NCBI GenBank assembly: GCA_014529385.2
Contig: CM043969.1
Location: forward strand, 14,469,446 to 14,533,445
Reading direction: 5' to 3'
Length of the DNA stretch: 64,000 nt
Origin: Adiantum capillus-veneris
Lineage: Eukaryota; Streptophyta; Polypodiopsida; Polypodiales; Pteridaceae
The notes below the pieces were generated by a model. That model was not told the origin of the DNA and ran no database searches. It saw nothing but the letters and a program-made list of their open reading frames with translations. The position numbers and the translations under genes are program-made. Below, in pieces: positions 21,887-32,512 of the stretch. Positions within the stretch are counted from its first letter, which is position 1, and every line of letters starts with the position of its first letter.

Positions 21887-22376
21887 TCGGCCTTTGCATG
21901 CACTGCAAAGTTGTGTGTGGATCTTGATCCGTGACCCTCCTCCCTAGAAACTAAACGTGCTTTGATACCACTGAGAGGACAAGGGAACTAATGCATGCTC
22001 TTCTCCACCCAACCACCTTCTCTTACTTGTATGCAAAACTGGCCTTGCCCAAGAGCCATGGCCCCCCTTGGTCCTGCCCTTGTCCTGACACCACATAAGG
22101 AGTCACTCTCTCGGGTGTGCACCTCCAAAAATAGAAGTGTACCATGTGAGTTTACTACACCCTAGAAAAGTACAGGATGGAGCTAGCTAGATTGTATGTC
22201 ATGCTTGTACACCCTATGCATATAGTCTTGCGTTATGAGCCCCTAGCAGCAGAGCTCCATCATCTAGCCACCATGGCATCACACGCAGTACCACCCCCAC
22301 TCATTGTATACTCCAGATTGAGTTTTAGCATCACCACATTAGTTAGCTACATTCTTTCATTTTTGGTTCAACGTTT
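21887..22376. other. Flank of Gypsy G2 with a primer-site-like motif
   Basis: At 21958-21970 the minus strand reads TGGTATCAAAGCA, a Met-type primer site, with a possible LTR start (TGAGAGGACAAGG on +) at 21972. This may be the scar of an older element into which G2 inserted, or chance. No protein was recognised. The 72-codon frame at 22177-22395 has no homology cue. Confidence 0.3.
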
Positions 22377-22378
22377 TA

Positions 22379-22523
22379 GAGGATACACCACATAGTACAT
22401 TTATTTGCCTCGTAGGCCGTTTGAAGATGGTAATGAAATCCCTCTCTCTCTCTCTCTCTCTCTCTCGGTAGATGTTGGTTTCAGAGGATACACCACACCT
22501 GTACAATTATTTTAGTCTCGTTG

Positions 22524-22557
<34 letters not shown>

Positions 22558-22563
22558 AGATGT
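22379..22563. repeat. Tandem duplication with CT microsatellites upstream of the host gene
   Basis: Two units, 22379-22474 and 22483-22563, share AGAGGATACACCACA at the start, a CT run of about 25 bases, and CTCGGTAGATGT at the end. They lie 300-490 bp before the SCYL1-type start codon. CT-rich tracts near plant transcription starts are common core-promoter elements, so a promoter role is possible but not shown. Confidence 0.8.
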
Positions 22564-22865
22564 CGTGTCGGATTGTTCATAACTTCAGCCCGATTAACAG
22601 GAACGACGGTTTTATTGTAGCCCTCCGGGATCGAACCTACATGAACTCGAATCTGGATCTGCGTTAATTCGCAGCGGAGGCGCCATCCACTGCGTGGGAG
22701 AGGAACTCATTAGCAATTTGTATAGAAGTGCAACTTTAGGCCGAGCTTTACAGTCTGAGAGCTTAAAGTTCAAGTTTAACGCTTCACTGTCGTTTCCTTC
22801 GTTTTGGGTCTTGCTGGTGTCTCTCTCTTTTTGGGTCTCTGTTGATTGGATCAGGCCAATACACC
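22564..22865 (+). promoter_or_regulatory. Probable 5' leader of the SCYL1-type gene
   Basis: Unique, moderately GC-rich sequence between the CT-rich duplication and the ATG. It contains several TCTCT and TTTTGGGTCT words (22795-22845). The AG at 22854-22855 preceded by a pyrimidine-rich stretch could be a splice acceptor of a 5'-UTR intron. No TATA box was identified with confidence. Confidence 0.4.
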
Positions 22866-22988
22866 ATGTTCAAATTTCTCAAAGGTGTGGTTGGATCTTC
22901 TGGTGGTATCAAGGACCTGCCTTACAACATTGGTGAGCCTTATTCTTCAGCTTGGGGCTCTTGGACACATTACCGTGGAACTTCAAAG
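22866..22988 (+). CDS. SCYL1-type pseudokinase (plant SCYL/CTEXP family), exon 1
   Basis: The exon encodes 41 residues starting MFKFLKGVVGSSGGIKDLPY and continuing NIGEPYSSAWGSWTHYRGTS-K. It matches the strongly conserved N-terminus of plant SCY1-like proteins (MFKFLK.VV.G.....KDLPYNIG.PY.SAWGSWTH.RGTSKDD). The ATG is the first residue of that conserved block. The donor is AAAG|GTTTGAG, phase 0. Family members have an N-terminal kinase-like domain without normal catalytic activity followed by HEAT repeats; in animals SCYL1 works in Golgi-ER traffic and nuclear tRNA export, and the Arabidopsis homologue CTEXP was linked to tRNA export. The role in this plant is inferred from the family. Confidence 0.93.
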
Positions 22989-23639
22989 GTTTGAGCATCT
23001 CGATTCCATCAAATTTTTCATGCTTTTATAAGAACAAAACAAGTAACTCTGATATGCATACTTGGGATGGTTTAAAAAATTATTGTTGACAATGTGGTAC
23101 TGCATTTTTACACTGTTAAATTGGCAAGTTAAGTGGACTATAGTAACCGATTGTTTGCATTATATTATATTATATATAAACAGATTTTTCTAGTTTAGTT
23201 CCTTTGGTTGTCAGCATTTTGCTGTGTCTGGTGTGGATGTTTGGGGAAACAGAAGGTTGTTTGACACTTAAATGTAGAAACTGAGCTTATAAGGACTCTG
23301 AGTAAAGGGTTATGCTAGTTTACACACCTGATTAGTCACGGTCTTCGTCATAGTAGACTACATCAGAGCCCAGACTTCTGCTACTCGCACAATTTTGACT
23401 CGTTATTGGAGCTTGAGGTTCTTGGATCTTGGGTATAGTTACATTCTCAGACATCAGGATGCCCCATATTTTTGCCAAAGATTATGCTTGTTGAGGTGGA
23501 ATTTCTTATAGGCGCCTCAATAGTGTTGGCCAATGTGAATAGGCCTTGCGTGTGAACACACCCCTTATGTTAAGAGTACACGCCACTTTGCTGCTTCACT
23601 ATGGTCTAGAGCATGCTTGTATGGCTAGTGTGTCTACCT

Positions 23640-23979
23640 AGTTGGCCACCCACTGCATGTCCTTAAGGAGGCTGCATCTGGTCCAGCCACTTTCTCCTGT
23701 TTGGCTGCCCAATAGGGGCTTTATGTAGGCGAGCTTTATATGCAAGGGCTGGGGGAATTACACATTTCAGGTGTATCTGTTGGCCCTTGGATGGTGATGG
23801 GGGCTGCTTAGCCCCCCACCGACACACAGACAATGCTTCTACATCTTGTTCAAGTATCGCAGGATCCACACATCAGAGTGGGCCGGCGAAGAGTTCTTCG
23901 CAAGATCTCCGGAGTTGTTGGCAGACTCTACAGAAGCCATACAGCTCGGTACCGGTACCTCACCTTGAAAAGGGGGGGA
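23640..23979 (+). mobile_element. 3' internal end and polypurine tract of a gag-protease-only element (family X)
   Basis: The stretch GGGCCGGCGAAGAGTTCTTC to the purine run AAAAGGGGGGGA (23968-23979) aligns with 32400-32512, the end of element X1. It has no coding capacity. The upstream limit is uncertain. No matching 5' LTR was found, so this is a truncated copy. Confidence 0.65.
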
Positions 23980-25071
23980 TGCGATGTGCGCATCTAACCC
24001 TATGTGCATGTGGACAAGCTATTCCTACTTCTACGGGTTAGGTAGCCTAGGAAGTGTTCTGGCACCTTTGTGAGCCTGTACGCGGACCATGCATGTCCAA
24101 GCACTTAGAGTAGCTGCATACCCTCTGATTGCACAACCCAGCATGAGCATTTTCCACCATATGAACCCATTTGCGACTGCATATGAAACACCTCTTATAA
24201 GTCTTTTTATTAATAATTGACTTATTATTTCCCAAATCGCGGGGGCCTTACTGATGGCTGCTCGACCCAGATAATTACACCTATAAAGGGAGGCCAGGGG
24301 GCGCCAGTAGAGGCAGAAGGCACAGAGAGGAGCAAGACCCCGGTGGTACCAGGCAGCACCCGCATGAACCAGACCCCTCTAGCGTTTTCTCAGCAGCATG
24401 AACCAGCGTTTTCAGCCATAGACATCAGCGTTTTCAGTTCAGCCCTTAACCTCGCCGTACCGCACCCATCTGGTAGCAGACCCTTGCTGTGACGACCACC
24501 AGCATTCAGACCAGCCAGCATTTTCTGTTTTCAGCCATGAAACAGCTAGCGTCTCTGTTTTCAGCCCATAGGACAACTAGCGTTTTGCAGTTTTCAGCCA
24601 CACATGACACCCTCGGCAACAGATCAGCCCGTAGCTTCGCCGTAAGACCTAGATCCCAGCAGTAGACCTAGTGTTTTCAGATTTCAGCCATTTGCCTTGC
24701 AGATATCGACCTAGACGTCGACATCGTTGCCGTCATCTTCATAGTCATCGTCGACACCGTCATCGACAAGTTCCATTGCATTCAGGACCATTGTACAAGA
24801 CTTGTGCAATCTAAAGCAAATACCTCTGTAGCAATAGAGAGGGGGCCCTTGGAGGGGGTTTGGGACCCCATCTGGTGTTGTCTCCACTCTCTCTAGCATT
24901 CTCAGCACTATTCATTCACAGTTTCCACTCTCTCATCTTGTTTTGGTCATTGCACATTCTGTCATTAAGTCAAGGAAGGATCTCCCGTCCCGTTAGTAAA
25001 AGGAACCTTGAGCACTCATTGATCACTCATCCTGAGCCATACACCATCATTCAGTTCCGCCTCACATTACA
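23980..25071 (+). repeat. LTR of family X (divergent copy)
   Basis: Starts TGCGATGTGCGCATC directly after the polypurine tract and ends TCCGCCTCACATTACA. It shares with the X1 LTRs the CCCTATGTG..GTGGACAAGCTA start, a TATA box (CTATAAAGGG at 24280), a run of AGCGTTTTCAGCC-like words (24378-24700), and the end AAAGGAACCTTGAGCAC. It is clearly more diverged from the X1 LTRs than they are from each other. Confidence 0.75.
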
Positions 25072-25301
25072 ACTCACTATCACTCCTTGATCCCAACTCG
25101 AGAGTCTTCCACTCTCAGATCCAAGGATCTACTTCCAAACTCAGGGTGTGAAATCGTTGGGCTGATCTGGCTCTAGTTCCTCAAAGTGCTTTTCTCCTGC
25201 AGAGGCTCATGCCTTCCTTTGCTCCTACTTCCTCGAGAAGAGGAAGTGCACTTACAAACAAACTCTCAGAGATCAAAGTGATGAAATGTTACTTGTGAAG
25301 T
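25072..25301. other. No feature recognised between LTR remnant and Copia-3
   Basis: 230 bases without a conserved motif, primer site or open frame of note. It ends in the proposed GAAGT target site. Confidence 0.4.
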
Positions 25302-25986
25302 TGTGACAAAGTGATGACGTAGTGTGCCCAACTAAAAAGAAATGACCGAGAGGACAAGAGAAACTGAACCTAGAAGAACAAAAGAAGTTTTGAATCGTGA
25401 AGATTTAGGCAAGAGGCCTAAAGGGGGTTAGGAATTAAAAACTGGACCCCTACCAACTTGAAGAACTTATGAGCACCGGCCGAGGGGCCTAACCCAAAAA
25501 TATCAAACGCTTGACATTTGGGATTGATTTTTGTAAAACGTGCTGACATGCTGACGTGGCAGCTATACGGAATTCCATGATTTGCATTGACAGTGCTGAC
25601 GTGGCAAGCTATACTGATTTCCAAAAAATGAGCCGGTAACTTTTTGCAGTTTTACGTGGAGCTTTTGGGTGCAGTGCTTTTGGGACTCTGCTTTTGAGCA
25701 ACCTTGTACGTTTATAAGTGCCCAGAGGGCCACTCTTTTGGAGAGCATCTGGACGGAGAGTCTCGGAGAGAGTTGGACTCTCGGGAGTTGTACTTTGCGA
25801 AGATAAATAAACAAATACTGAAAGGGGCACCGGTCTTTGGGGCCAGTGCATCTTGGTTCGGAACTCCGTTGTGCCGTGTTTATTCTCCTCTTCTCTCTCT
25901 CTCTCTCTCTTCAAGTTCAATGATTTTGCAGTTTCTGTTCGTATGTTGCTATTGATTTCTCACTTGGAGTGTCCAAGCCTGTAAAA
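25302..25986 (+). repeat. 5' LTR of Copia-3
   Basis: TGTGACAAAGTG ... CCAAGCCTGTAAA, 685 bp. It contains two TGACGTGGC sites (25552-25560, 25597-25605), a TATA-like TTTATAAGTGCCC at about 25713, the shared R-region motif (25818-25850) and a CT tract (about 25885-25912). It aligns with 34603-35276. Confidence 0.85.
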
Positions 25987-26050
25987 GAAGTCTCGATACT
26001 CGGGGAACGATTCTTCTTCTCAGGAGGACCCGATTCTTTCTGCAGCACAT

Positions 26051-26170
26051 ATGGTTGGAATGGCCAAAGTGCCTTATTCATTTGCAGTTGGGAGTTTGAT
26101 GAATGCTATGATTGCTACACGTCGTGACATTGCTTTTGCAGTGGGAGTAGTTAGCAGATATATATTAAAT
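26051..26170 (+). pseudogene. Copia-3 RT/RNase H junction, left part
   Basis: MAKVPYSFAVGSLMNAMIAT followed by RRDIAFAVGVVSRYI. This is the Copia segment VPY..A.GSLMY....TRPDI..A.GV.SR. It is cut by the X1 LTR at 26171 right before the NP..HW motif that resumes at 27359 and at 33697. Confidence 0.85.
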
Positions 26171-27358
26171 TGTCACGTGACACATCCAACCCTATGTGTA
26201 CGTGGACAAGCTACACCATGTTCAGGGTTCAGTCAATCAAGTCAAGTCTAGATTAGCAGTGATCTGGCACTTTTGTGAGTCTACTCGTAGACCGTGCATG
26301 CCCAGTCACTTAGCATAGATGCATATCCTCCGGTTGCACACAGCATGATCATCAGTATTCCCTTCAGAATCCATCAGATTCAGTCGGGGGAATTTTCCAT
26401 TGCATTTAGCCTATTTTCCCTATTTTTGGTTATTTTCACTTATTATTTTTAAGTGACTTTCCAACAAAAGTAGGTAGGGCAATTTTGCTAAGTTAATATA
26501 TAAGCAAACCCAAATTAGCACTTTCTGGCAGAAGAGGTAGCAGCAGCTTCCCGCTCAACCGGCAACTTCTCAGCAGTACCCCCTCAGCACTCTGGCGTTT
26601 TTGGATTTCCCCATCCTCGCCTCCCCTCCAAGACCTGACGTTTTCCAACAGTGCTTGATCGCCAGCCTCCCAGCATTGTCTAGCGACTACAGATCCCTAT
26701 CATCGCCATCAAGTTCCAGTTTGCTAGTGTTTTCCCAAATCAGCCCCATCAGCGTTTTTGACTTTCCGGCCCAGATCAGCCTAGCGTTTTGGTTAGCAGC
26801 AAGAGTGCCTCAGCGTTTTTGGTTTTCAGCCCAACCCGCATCGGAACCATAGCATTTTCAGCCCTAAGGGACAACAGCAGATCAACCGCAAGTTGGTTGC
26901 AGAAGTACCCCCAATTTCAGCCATAAAAACGCAGCCAAAACAGTCATTTTCAGCCACCAAAACAGTCCCTAAATTCAGCAATTAGAAGATCTCAGATTTC
27001 AGCCATCAAGTCGTCGTCGTCATCACCGTCGTCGGTCATCGGCATAGTCCAAGTTGCATCAGTCCATTGCATACGCATTGTACCACTTTGTGCAATCAAA
27101 AAGTAGACCACTCTCGCCGACGAGAGTGGGGCCTTCGGAGGAGGGTTTTACGTCTCTGGTGTCGTATCTCTCTTCTCTCTCTATCTCTCAGTCTCCTACA
27201 CTTGCACGCACATTGTCCATTCACTTTGTTCGTGATCATAGCACTTTCCATTAAGAACGGAAGGCTCTACCTTCCGTAAGAACTAAAAGGAACCTTGAGC
27301 ACAGTTCGGAGCACTCATCTTGGGCAAAGCGCAAACAATCATTCCGCTCCACCTAACA
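26171..27358 (+). repeat. LTR1 of element X1
   Basis: TGTCACGTGACACATCC ... CCACCTAACA, 1188 bp, with a TATA box (AATATATAAGC, about 26493-26503) and repeated AGCGTTTT.AGCC words downstream of it. Confidence 0.9.
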
Positions 27359-27722
27359 CAAATCCATGCAAGAAACATTGGAAGGCAGTGAAAGAAGTTA
27401 TGAGATGTTTGAATGGTACAAAAGACATGTGCATTTTCTTTGCAAGAAAGGAAGCGTGTGTAATGGGTTACATGGATGTAGATTATGCAAGAGACTTGGA
27501 CAAGAGAAGATCCACTTCAGGCAATGTCTTTGAATTTATTGAAGGTTTCATGGCAATCTCGTTTGCAAGATTTTATTACCTTGTCTACTACGGAGGCTGA
27601 ATATGTTGCAGCTTCAAAAGCTTACAAGGAAGCTCTATGGCTCGGTCGACTAGTAGGAGACTTGGGAATTAATGTTGAGGTGCGTGTGTTATATTGTGAT
27701 AGCGAAAGTGCGTGTCGATTCC
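27359..27722 (+). pseudogene. Duplicated Copia-3 RNase H fragment after LTR1
   Basis: NPCKKHWKAVKEVMRCLNGT and EACVMGYMDVDYARDLDKRR then, after a frameshift at about 27560, STTEAEYVAASKAYKEALWL. It is the Copia RNase H start, near-identical to 33697-34060, and stops at 27722 in the middle of CDSESA. The presence of the same host sequence behind both LTRs of X1 cannot come from a simple insertion. Confidence 0.85.
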
Positions 27723-28057
27723 TAATCGTGTTTTGTTGAAGAGTGACAGGAATCCCAAGAAAGAAGGGCTTGTCCAACCTCCCCTTGTGTCTCTTTTCAC
27801 TCATTAAGAGCGGACCGTGCACTTAGCGGCCGGCCAATCAACGTGAGGTGGGAAAAAGCAACCTTGGTGTGAGCGAAAGGCCGCTAAGAGGTGCGCTCGC
27901 GGAAAAGAGTAGAACTCGGGTGAAGAGAAGATCCTTCTCCAACGCGATTTGCAAGCGAAAGAAAACCTCAAGAATCTCAAGATCCTCAAGAACCCAAGAA
28001 CCAAGACCCTCAAGAATCCAAGTTCTTCGTGAACTTAAGAACCAAAGATCATAGTGC
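27723..28057 (+). other. Leader of element X1
   Basis: Non-coding, with a purine-rich run of AAGAAC/CAAGAA words (27965-28045) before the gag ATG. The primer site expected at its left end is missing because of the rearrangement at 27722/27723. Confidence 0.55.
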
Positions 28058-28553
28058 ATGGTCGTCACCCGAAGCGGCATGGATACTTCGCATACAGGTG
28101 ATGAGCATGAGAGAGGCGGCGAAGATTTTTTCCCATTAGGAGACTTTTTCGACCCTCCCCCTTTGCCATCTACGCCACGAGTTGCACTCACTTCTATGGA
28201 GATGATGGTCAAGTCGTTGTTGGACATGATGGCCAACAAGAAACGAATCGAGTTGCATTGGCACAACTCGCCAGCAAAGCAGAACAACAAGAAGCAAAGG
28301 ACTGTGAACAAGAAGCCAAGGACCGCGAGCGCGACGAAAGAAACGCAAGATTTGCCGCACAACAAGAAGAAAATTTAATTGCTTTAGAACGCGAGTGCGA
28401 CGCAAGAAAAGAAAGAAAAGAACTAAGGAAGGAGGAAGCGGCAGCACGAGCCGCGGCCTTGGAGGCCGAGCGTGAAGCTCGAAGGGAGCTACGCACTCAA
28501 GAATTGCTTGCCCAAGTCCTAGCCTCGAAGACCGAACCACCCAAAGATCGTGG

Positions 28554-28558
28554 GAGTT
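28554..28558. repeat. Target-site duplication GAGTT, left
   Basis: Identical to 30042-30046 on the other side of the solo LTR. Confidence 0.9.
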
Positions 28559-30041
28559 TGAAACCGGCCCGTAGGGCGGTAGGCGTTGGCTTTCACCCGA
28601 AATTCTTTACTTTATACACACACACAGAGCACTTTGCAAAGAGAACCTGCGACGGGAGTTAACACTTCAACTCACACACGGCTCGGAAGCTAGAATGCTC
28701 CGAGCAGACGCCGACAACCTGTAGGCCCCAAAATTGGCGCCCCTTTCGGTATTTCTTTATTCTTTAGGAGGGTAAATTACAAGGTAAGGTCCTGGGAATC
28801 CTTCACGTGTATCCACCTAGATACCATTTGATTTGGCCAAATTTCGGCAGCATAACAGCCCCAAAACTTGCGCGAAACCAATTCCCCTGCTGGAACTCGC
28901 TTGCACTGTCGTATACCCTCTGATTCCTGTCCAAAAACAGTAAATTCAGCACGCTGTATTTACTGGTTTTTGCCCTGTTTTCAGCCCCAAACAGTCCCCT
29001 AACTGTCCTTTGCCAGTGGGGCACGATTCCCAATGATCCTGGCGTCCGTATGGCTGAAAAACAGTCAAATTACAGCGCATACACAGCGCTGATTTTGCAC
29101 CTGTACGGTGAGGTTATGACCCTCACCAGTGCCTGCTTTGGAGCAGCAGTTAGCTACCCCTGTTCCTGCTCAAGGAGGCTCTTGCCTCAGCACAAAAGAA
29201 GCATGAACCCACACAACTGTACATCAGTCAAATGAGTAGCCCTCTTGTGGGGCATCACATAACTGCACGTAGGGGAGAAAGAGAGCAGTATGTAGCGTGC
29301 GGGGCATCACTCCCGTCACCATACTGTGCATAGAGGGCAAGGTAAGCATTCCATAGCTTCTGTACCTGTTGCAATCCGCCTGTGGCTGAAAATGGCGCCC
29401 CCTTTGATGATATGCAGCTTGTTTTTGCCTCCCAGAGTGGCAGAATCGCTCACAAGCTGACACGTCGCCCAGTTTCCGAGTTTGGGCTTTCCCTGCTAAA
29501 AATATCTCAACTGGTGCGTCAGTTGACTTCGCGACAGAGTTGTAAAGTGTTCCCCTAGTCATACCGAAGGTAATGACGCGAACACATTTCGTGGCCCAAA
29601 ATAGCAGTTCCCTAAATTTTAGGAGATGCTTCCGTTGGGCTCCCACTGGTCTTCTGACCATCTATCCTCATTGGGACCGCATCCAAAAATGCAATGTGGC
29701 CCAACTGTCGGATACTTTTTGTTGGAAGTCCCACCTTGACTTTACGCCTTAATTGAGTTCACTTCCTAGTATCCACCAACTTGCTAAGTGCGACGGGGGG
29801 ACCTATATGATCTTGCTCTGAGCCTAGACATCCTCTTACCATACGAATTCCAGTGCCGACCACTTCCCGTCTGCGGGTGAATCTACCGTTCACATTGGCC
29901 ATACAATGTCCGACCGTTTGCTACTTCAAGAAGAGGGTCTTAAACAAATAAAATAAACCCCATTGGAAAGAAACCAACAACCAAGGTTAGCAGTTGCCAC
30001 ATCTCTGTGACATGGTTAATAACTGCCACGTCCTCGTGACA
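28559..30041 (-). repeat. Solo LTR, 1483 bp, chromovirus family
   Basis: On + it begins TGAAACCGGCCCG and ends CCTCGTGACA; it is flanked by a perfect 5-bp duplication GAGTT. Removing LTR plus one GAGTT restores the gag frame of X1 across the site. The minus-strand orientation follows from similarity with the chromovirus LTR at 59140-60617: both share the R-region motif (28735-28760 on minus) and the segment CCTAAATTTTAGGAGATGC (29612-29630). No internal sequence remains, as after recombination between two LTRs. Confidence 0.95.
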
Positions 30042-30046
30042 GAGTT
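30042..30046. repeat. Target-site duplication GAGTT, right
   Basis: Identical to 28554-28558. Confidence 0.9.
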
Positions 30047-30970
30047 CATCAAGTGGTGCAAGCCACGATGCGGATTCCAACAACCGAGTCACTGAAAAGT
30101 TGACTTTCAGTAAGTATGACGGTAAGATGGATGCTACGGTTATTCATTCTTGGTTGCATCAATTTAATGCTTATTTTGGGACAACTAAGAAAACAGGCAA
30201 TAGCAAAGTTTTGACGGCAGCTATGTACCTTGTCGGTGATGCCATCAATTGGTACCACGCATGGCAAGAGGCACAGCTAGCCGCGCACCTAGAGCAACCG
30301 ACGATTTTATGCCCCTCTTTTAGTTGGGCTGATTTCCAAGACAAGCTCAAGGCGCGGTTTATGCCACCTCAGTACCTCGCACGATTGGTGCGCTCTCAAG
30401 CAAAATGGTATGCCAGTTGTATCTTTTTCTAATCGTGTTTTGCATCTAGGTACTCAATTACGAAAATCGGATGATGAGCGTAAAGAGGCTTTTCTCTTTG
30501 GATTGGACGAGTATATTAAGTACAATCTCGAGGTACTCGATCCAATCGATCTCACCAAGGCGGTAGCGATTGCTCTCGCACAGGAGATGAAGTACAACAA
30601 GGGAAAGCCTAAGCCTAAGGAGAACAAGACTTCCACAAGTACCTCGTAGACTCCTCAGAACCCGCAGAAGGGTAAGAACGGTAAGAATGATAACTCTTCT
30701 AACCAATCTTCCAACAGTCTCTCATCAAAGAATTCTTCCAATGAATCTAAGGGTAAGGCTAACACAATTGCTAAACCTAAGCTTACTCCAGAGGAATAGG
30801 TAGCACAAGGAATTGTAGGAGGATACATCACTTCGGAAGAACAAAGCACTTATTCTAAGGAAGGTCGTTGTTTTCATTGTCACATTAAGGGTCACATAAA
30901 AAGAACATGTCCTAAGCTTGAATCGAATGAATCTAAAGAACCTACAGCACCCACTTCCTCTGTCAATGCA

Positions 30971-32059
30971 ATGAATGATAACACGAGTGTGTCCCAAGTT
31001 TCTCAGGACCCTCCCATTGATGATTCTCTCATTAAATGTTATGGTCCTACGTCGGGGCACCGTTTTGTCATATTGTTTGATTTAGGTAGTATGCATGATG
31101 TGATCAGTTCCTCTCTTGTTGAGAGAGCCCGCCTCGAAGTTAGTCCGAGATCTCCTATCGAGGTCTCTGGCTTTCATCTTGGTATGGACGCTCTCATCAC
31201 GGCGGAGTGCCTTGATGTTTTGTTTGCAATTCAACAGACTGCCTTCACTAGAAGATTTGTTGTTTCTCCTCTCTCAGGATGTGATATGATTTTGGGCATT
31301 CGATGGTTTCGTGATAATGATGCTCTCATGAAATTTGCGACTAACACTATAACTCTCAATGCCGACAGTGATTCTCCTATTGTCATTCATGGAGAGGACA
31401 TTGCTCCTTCTCCATCTCTCATTGCTAATATGCAGGACAAGGTTGAAAGGATTCGGGATAAGGAGATTCTCTCAATCTCTTTTTCTCCACAACATGACAC
31501 GCAGAACTTGCATGATTATGAGAAGCATGATGACTTGAATGATAATGATTTGCATGACAATGCCAAGCATGATGATTTGCATGATCAAGATGTGATTTCT
31601 CACAAGCATGATGAGCTGCATGAAGATGATGTGATTGTTTACAAGGATGATGTGTTAGTGGATGCTTTTACTAGCGAAGCTAACCTCGTTGCAGATTCGA
31701 TCAATCACGAAGGATCGATCTTGGCTCTCGAGCCTAGGTCCACAGAACCCTCACAAGAAGTATTATGTGTTCGCATGATTGATACGCACGCATTGTTCGA
31801 GTGTTTCATTCGTGAAGGTTTCCTGTACTTTAGTCAACATCGTTATGTGATCCCTTTTCCTAGGCATGACATATTGTATGTTGAGCACGTTTCTCTCATG
31901 GATGAGCACGAATGTATGCGGATTGTTCATGAAAAGCTGAAAAGTATGTATGTAAGGAAGTCACAATCCATGTCTTTTCCTTGGCATGACACAGTTTCCG
32001 AACGAGCACATGAAAGTATGAGCACCACGCATGGGCATTTCCATTGTGATTTGCTATAG
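30971..32059 (+). CDS. Protease region of element X1 (D-L-G active site)
   Basis: A 362-codon open frame. The segment RFVILFDLGSMHDVISSSLV (31060-31120) aligns with the Gypsy protease start, which normally reads ..D(S/T)GA.H.FIS; here the central Ser/Thr is Leu. FVVSPLSGCDMILGIRWFRD (31256-31315) is the C-terminal D.ILG..W motif. After the protease the frame goes on for about 200 residues with an Asp/His-rich stretch of DLHD and KHDD words (31500-31640), an unusual metal-binding-like composition, and then stops at 32059 with no RT. Without the Ser/Thr the fold may be there but catalysis is doubtful. Confidence 0.7.
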   Translation: MNDNTSVSQVSQDPPIDDSLIKCYGPTSGHRFVILFDLGSMHDVISSSLVERARLEVSPRSPIEVSGFHLGMDALITAECLDVLFAIQQTAFTRRFVVSPLSGCDMILGIRWFRDNDALMKFATNTITLNADSDSPIVIHGEDIAPSPSLIANMQDKVERIRDKEILSISFSPQHDTQNLHDYEKHDDLNDNDLHDNAKHDDLHDQDVISHKHDELHEDDVIVYKDDVLVDAFTSEANLVADSINHEGSILALEPRSTEPSQEVLCVRMIDTHALFECFIREGFLYFSQHRYVIPFPRHDILYVEHVSLMDEHECMRIVHEKLKSMYVRKSQSMSFPWHDTVSERAHESMSTTHGHFHCDLL

Positions 32060-32498
32060 TTGATTGAATTCGATCAAACAAAAAGATTCGATCTCATTGT
32101 TTGCATGTGTTTGATGAACGGTTTGTCACTCCGTCTCTATGTTCATCTACATTGCATACACAGTCTTTAGAGAAGACAAGTTTTTTTTCCTTCACTTTAC
32201 ATGGAATGGGTATGTTCATGGTTTTGTGTTGGAGATAGTTTCAGGAATTTTCAGCCATGGAGATTCTTGAAGACGAAAGAAGCAGGTCTCTAGACGAAGT
32301 TGAAGCAAGGAAGGAGCCACAGAAGACTTTGTGTTGCTTTCGGCGTGGCCCAATGAAGCAAGCGTTGTGGACCTTTATGAAGTTCAAGTACCGCACGACC
32401 CACACGTCAACGTGGGCCGGCGAAGAGTCCCTTCCAGGATTCCGGATGCTATTGGCGATCTCCCTCGATGCCATACAGTTCGGACCAGTACGTCACTT
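32060..32498 (+). other. 3' non-coding tail of element X1
   Basis: No RT or integrase motif in any frame. The end (32400-32498) is conserved with 23880-23967. Confidence 0.6.
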
Positions 32499-32512
32499 TG
32501 AAAAGGAGGGGA
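32499..32512 (+). promoter_or_regulatory. Polypurine tract of element X1
   Basis: TGAAAAGGAGGGGA directly before the LTR2 start TGTCACGTG. Confidence 0.85.

Larger units (their letters stand above)
28058..30950 (+). pseudogene. Gag of element X1, interrupted by a solo LTR
   Basis: Starts MVVTRSGMDTSHTGDEHERG. After a frameshift at about 28250 there is a long charged helix (28258-28553, many A, E, R and K: LASKAEQQEAKDCEQEAKDR), a likely coiled coil. The solo LTR splits the gene at 28558; after it the frame resumes as SSSGASHDADSNNRVTEKLT and the capsid-type domain FSKYDGKMDATVIHSWLHQF, with NWYHAWQEAQ and FQDKLKARFMPPQYLARLVR. A frameshift near 30405 leads to SNRVLHLGTQLRKSDDERKE. A zinc knuckle CFHCHIKGHIKRTC is at 30871-30912. 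TAG stops occur at 30647 and 30797. Confidence 0.85.

Noticed and set aside
21958-22376. Complete further LTR element next to G2
   Set aside because: Only a primer-site-like motif is visible; no partner LTR or coding sequence was found.
22610-22690. tRNA-like GGTTCGATCCCGG on the minus strand before exon 1
   Set aside because: A B box alone; no A box at the right distance and no cloverleaf could be drawn. It lies in the probable 5' leader.
26601-27279. Frames inside X1 LTRs, repeated at 32943-33592
   Set aside because: They are open in both LTRs simply because the LTRs are near-identical; no domain, and they lie in the transcribed leader.
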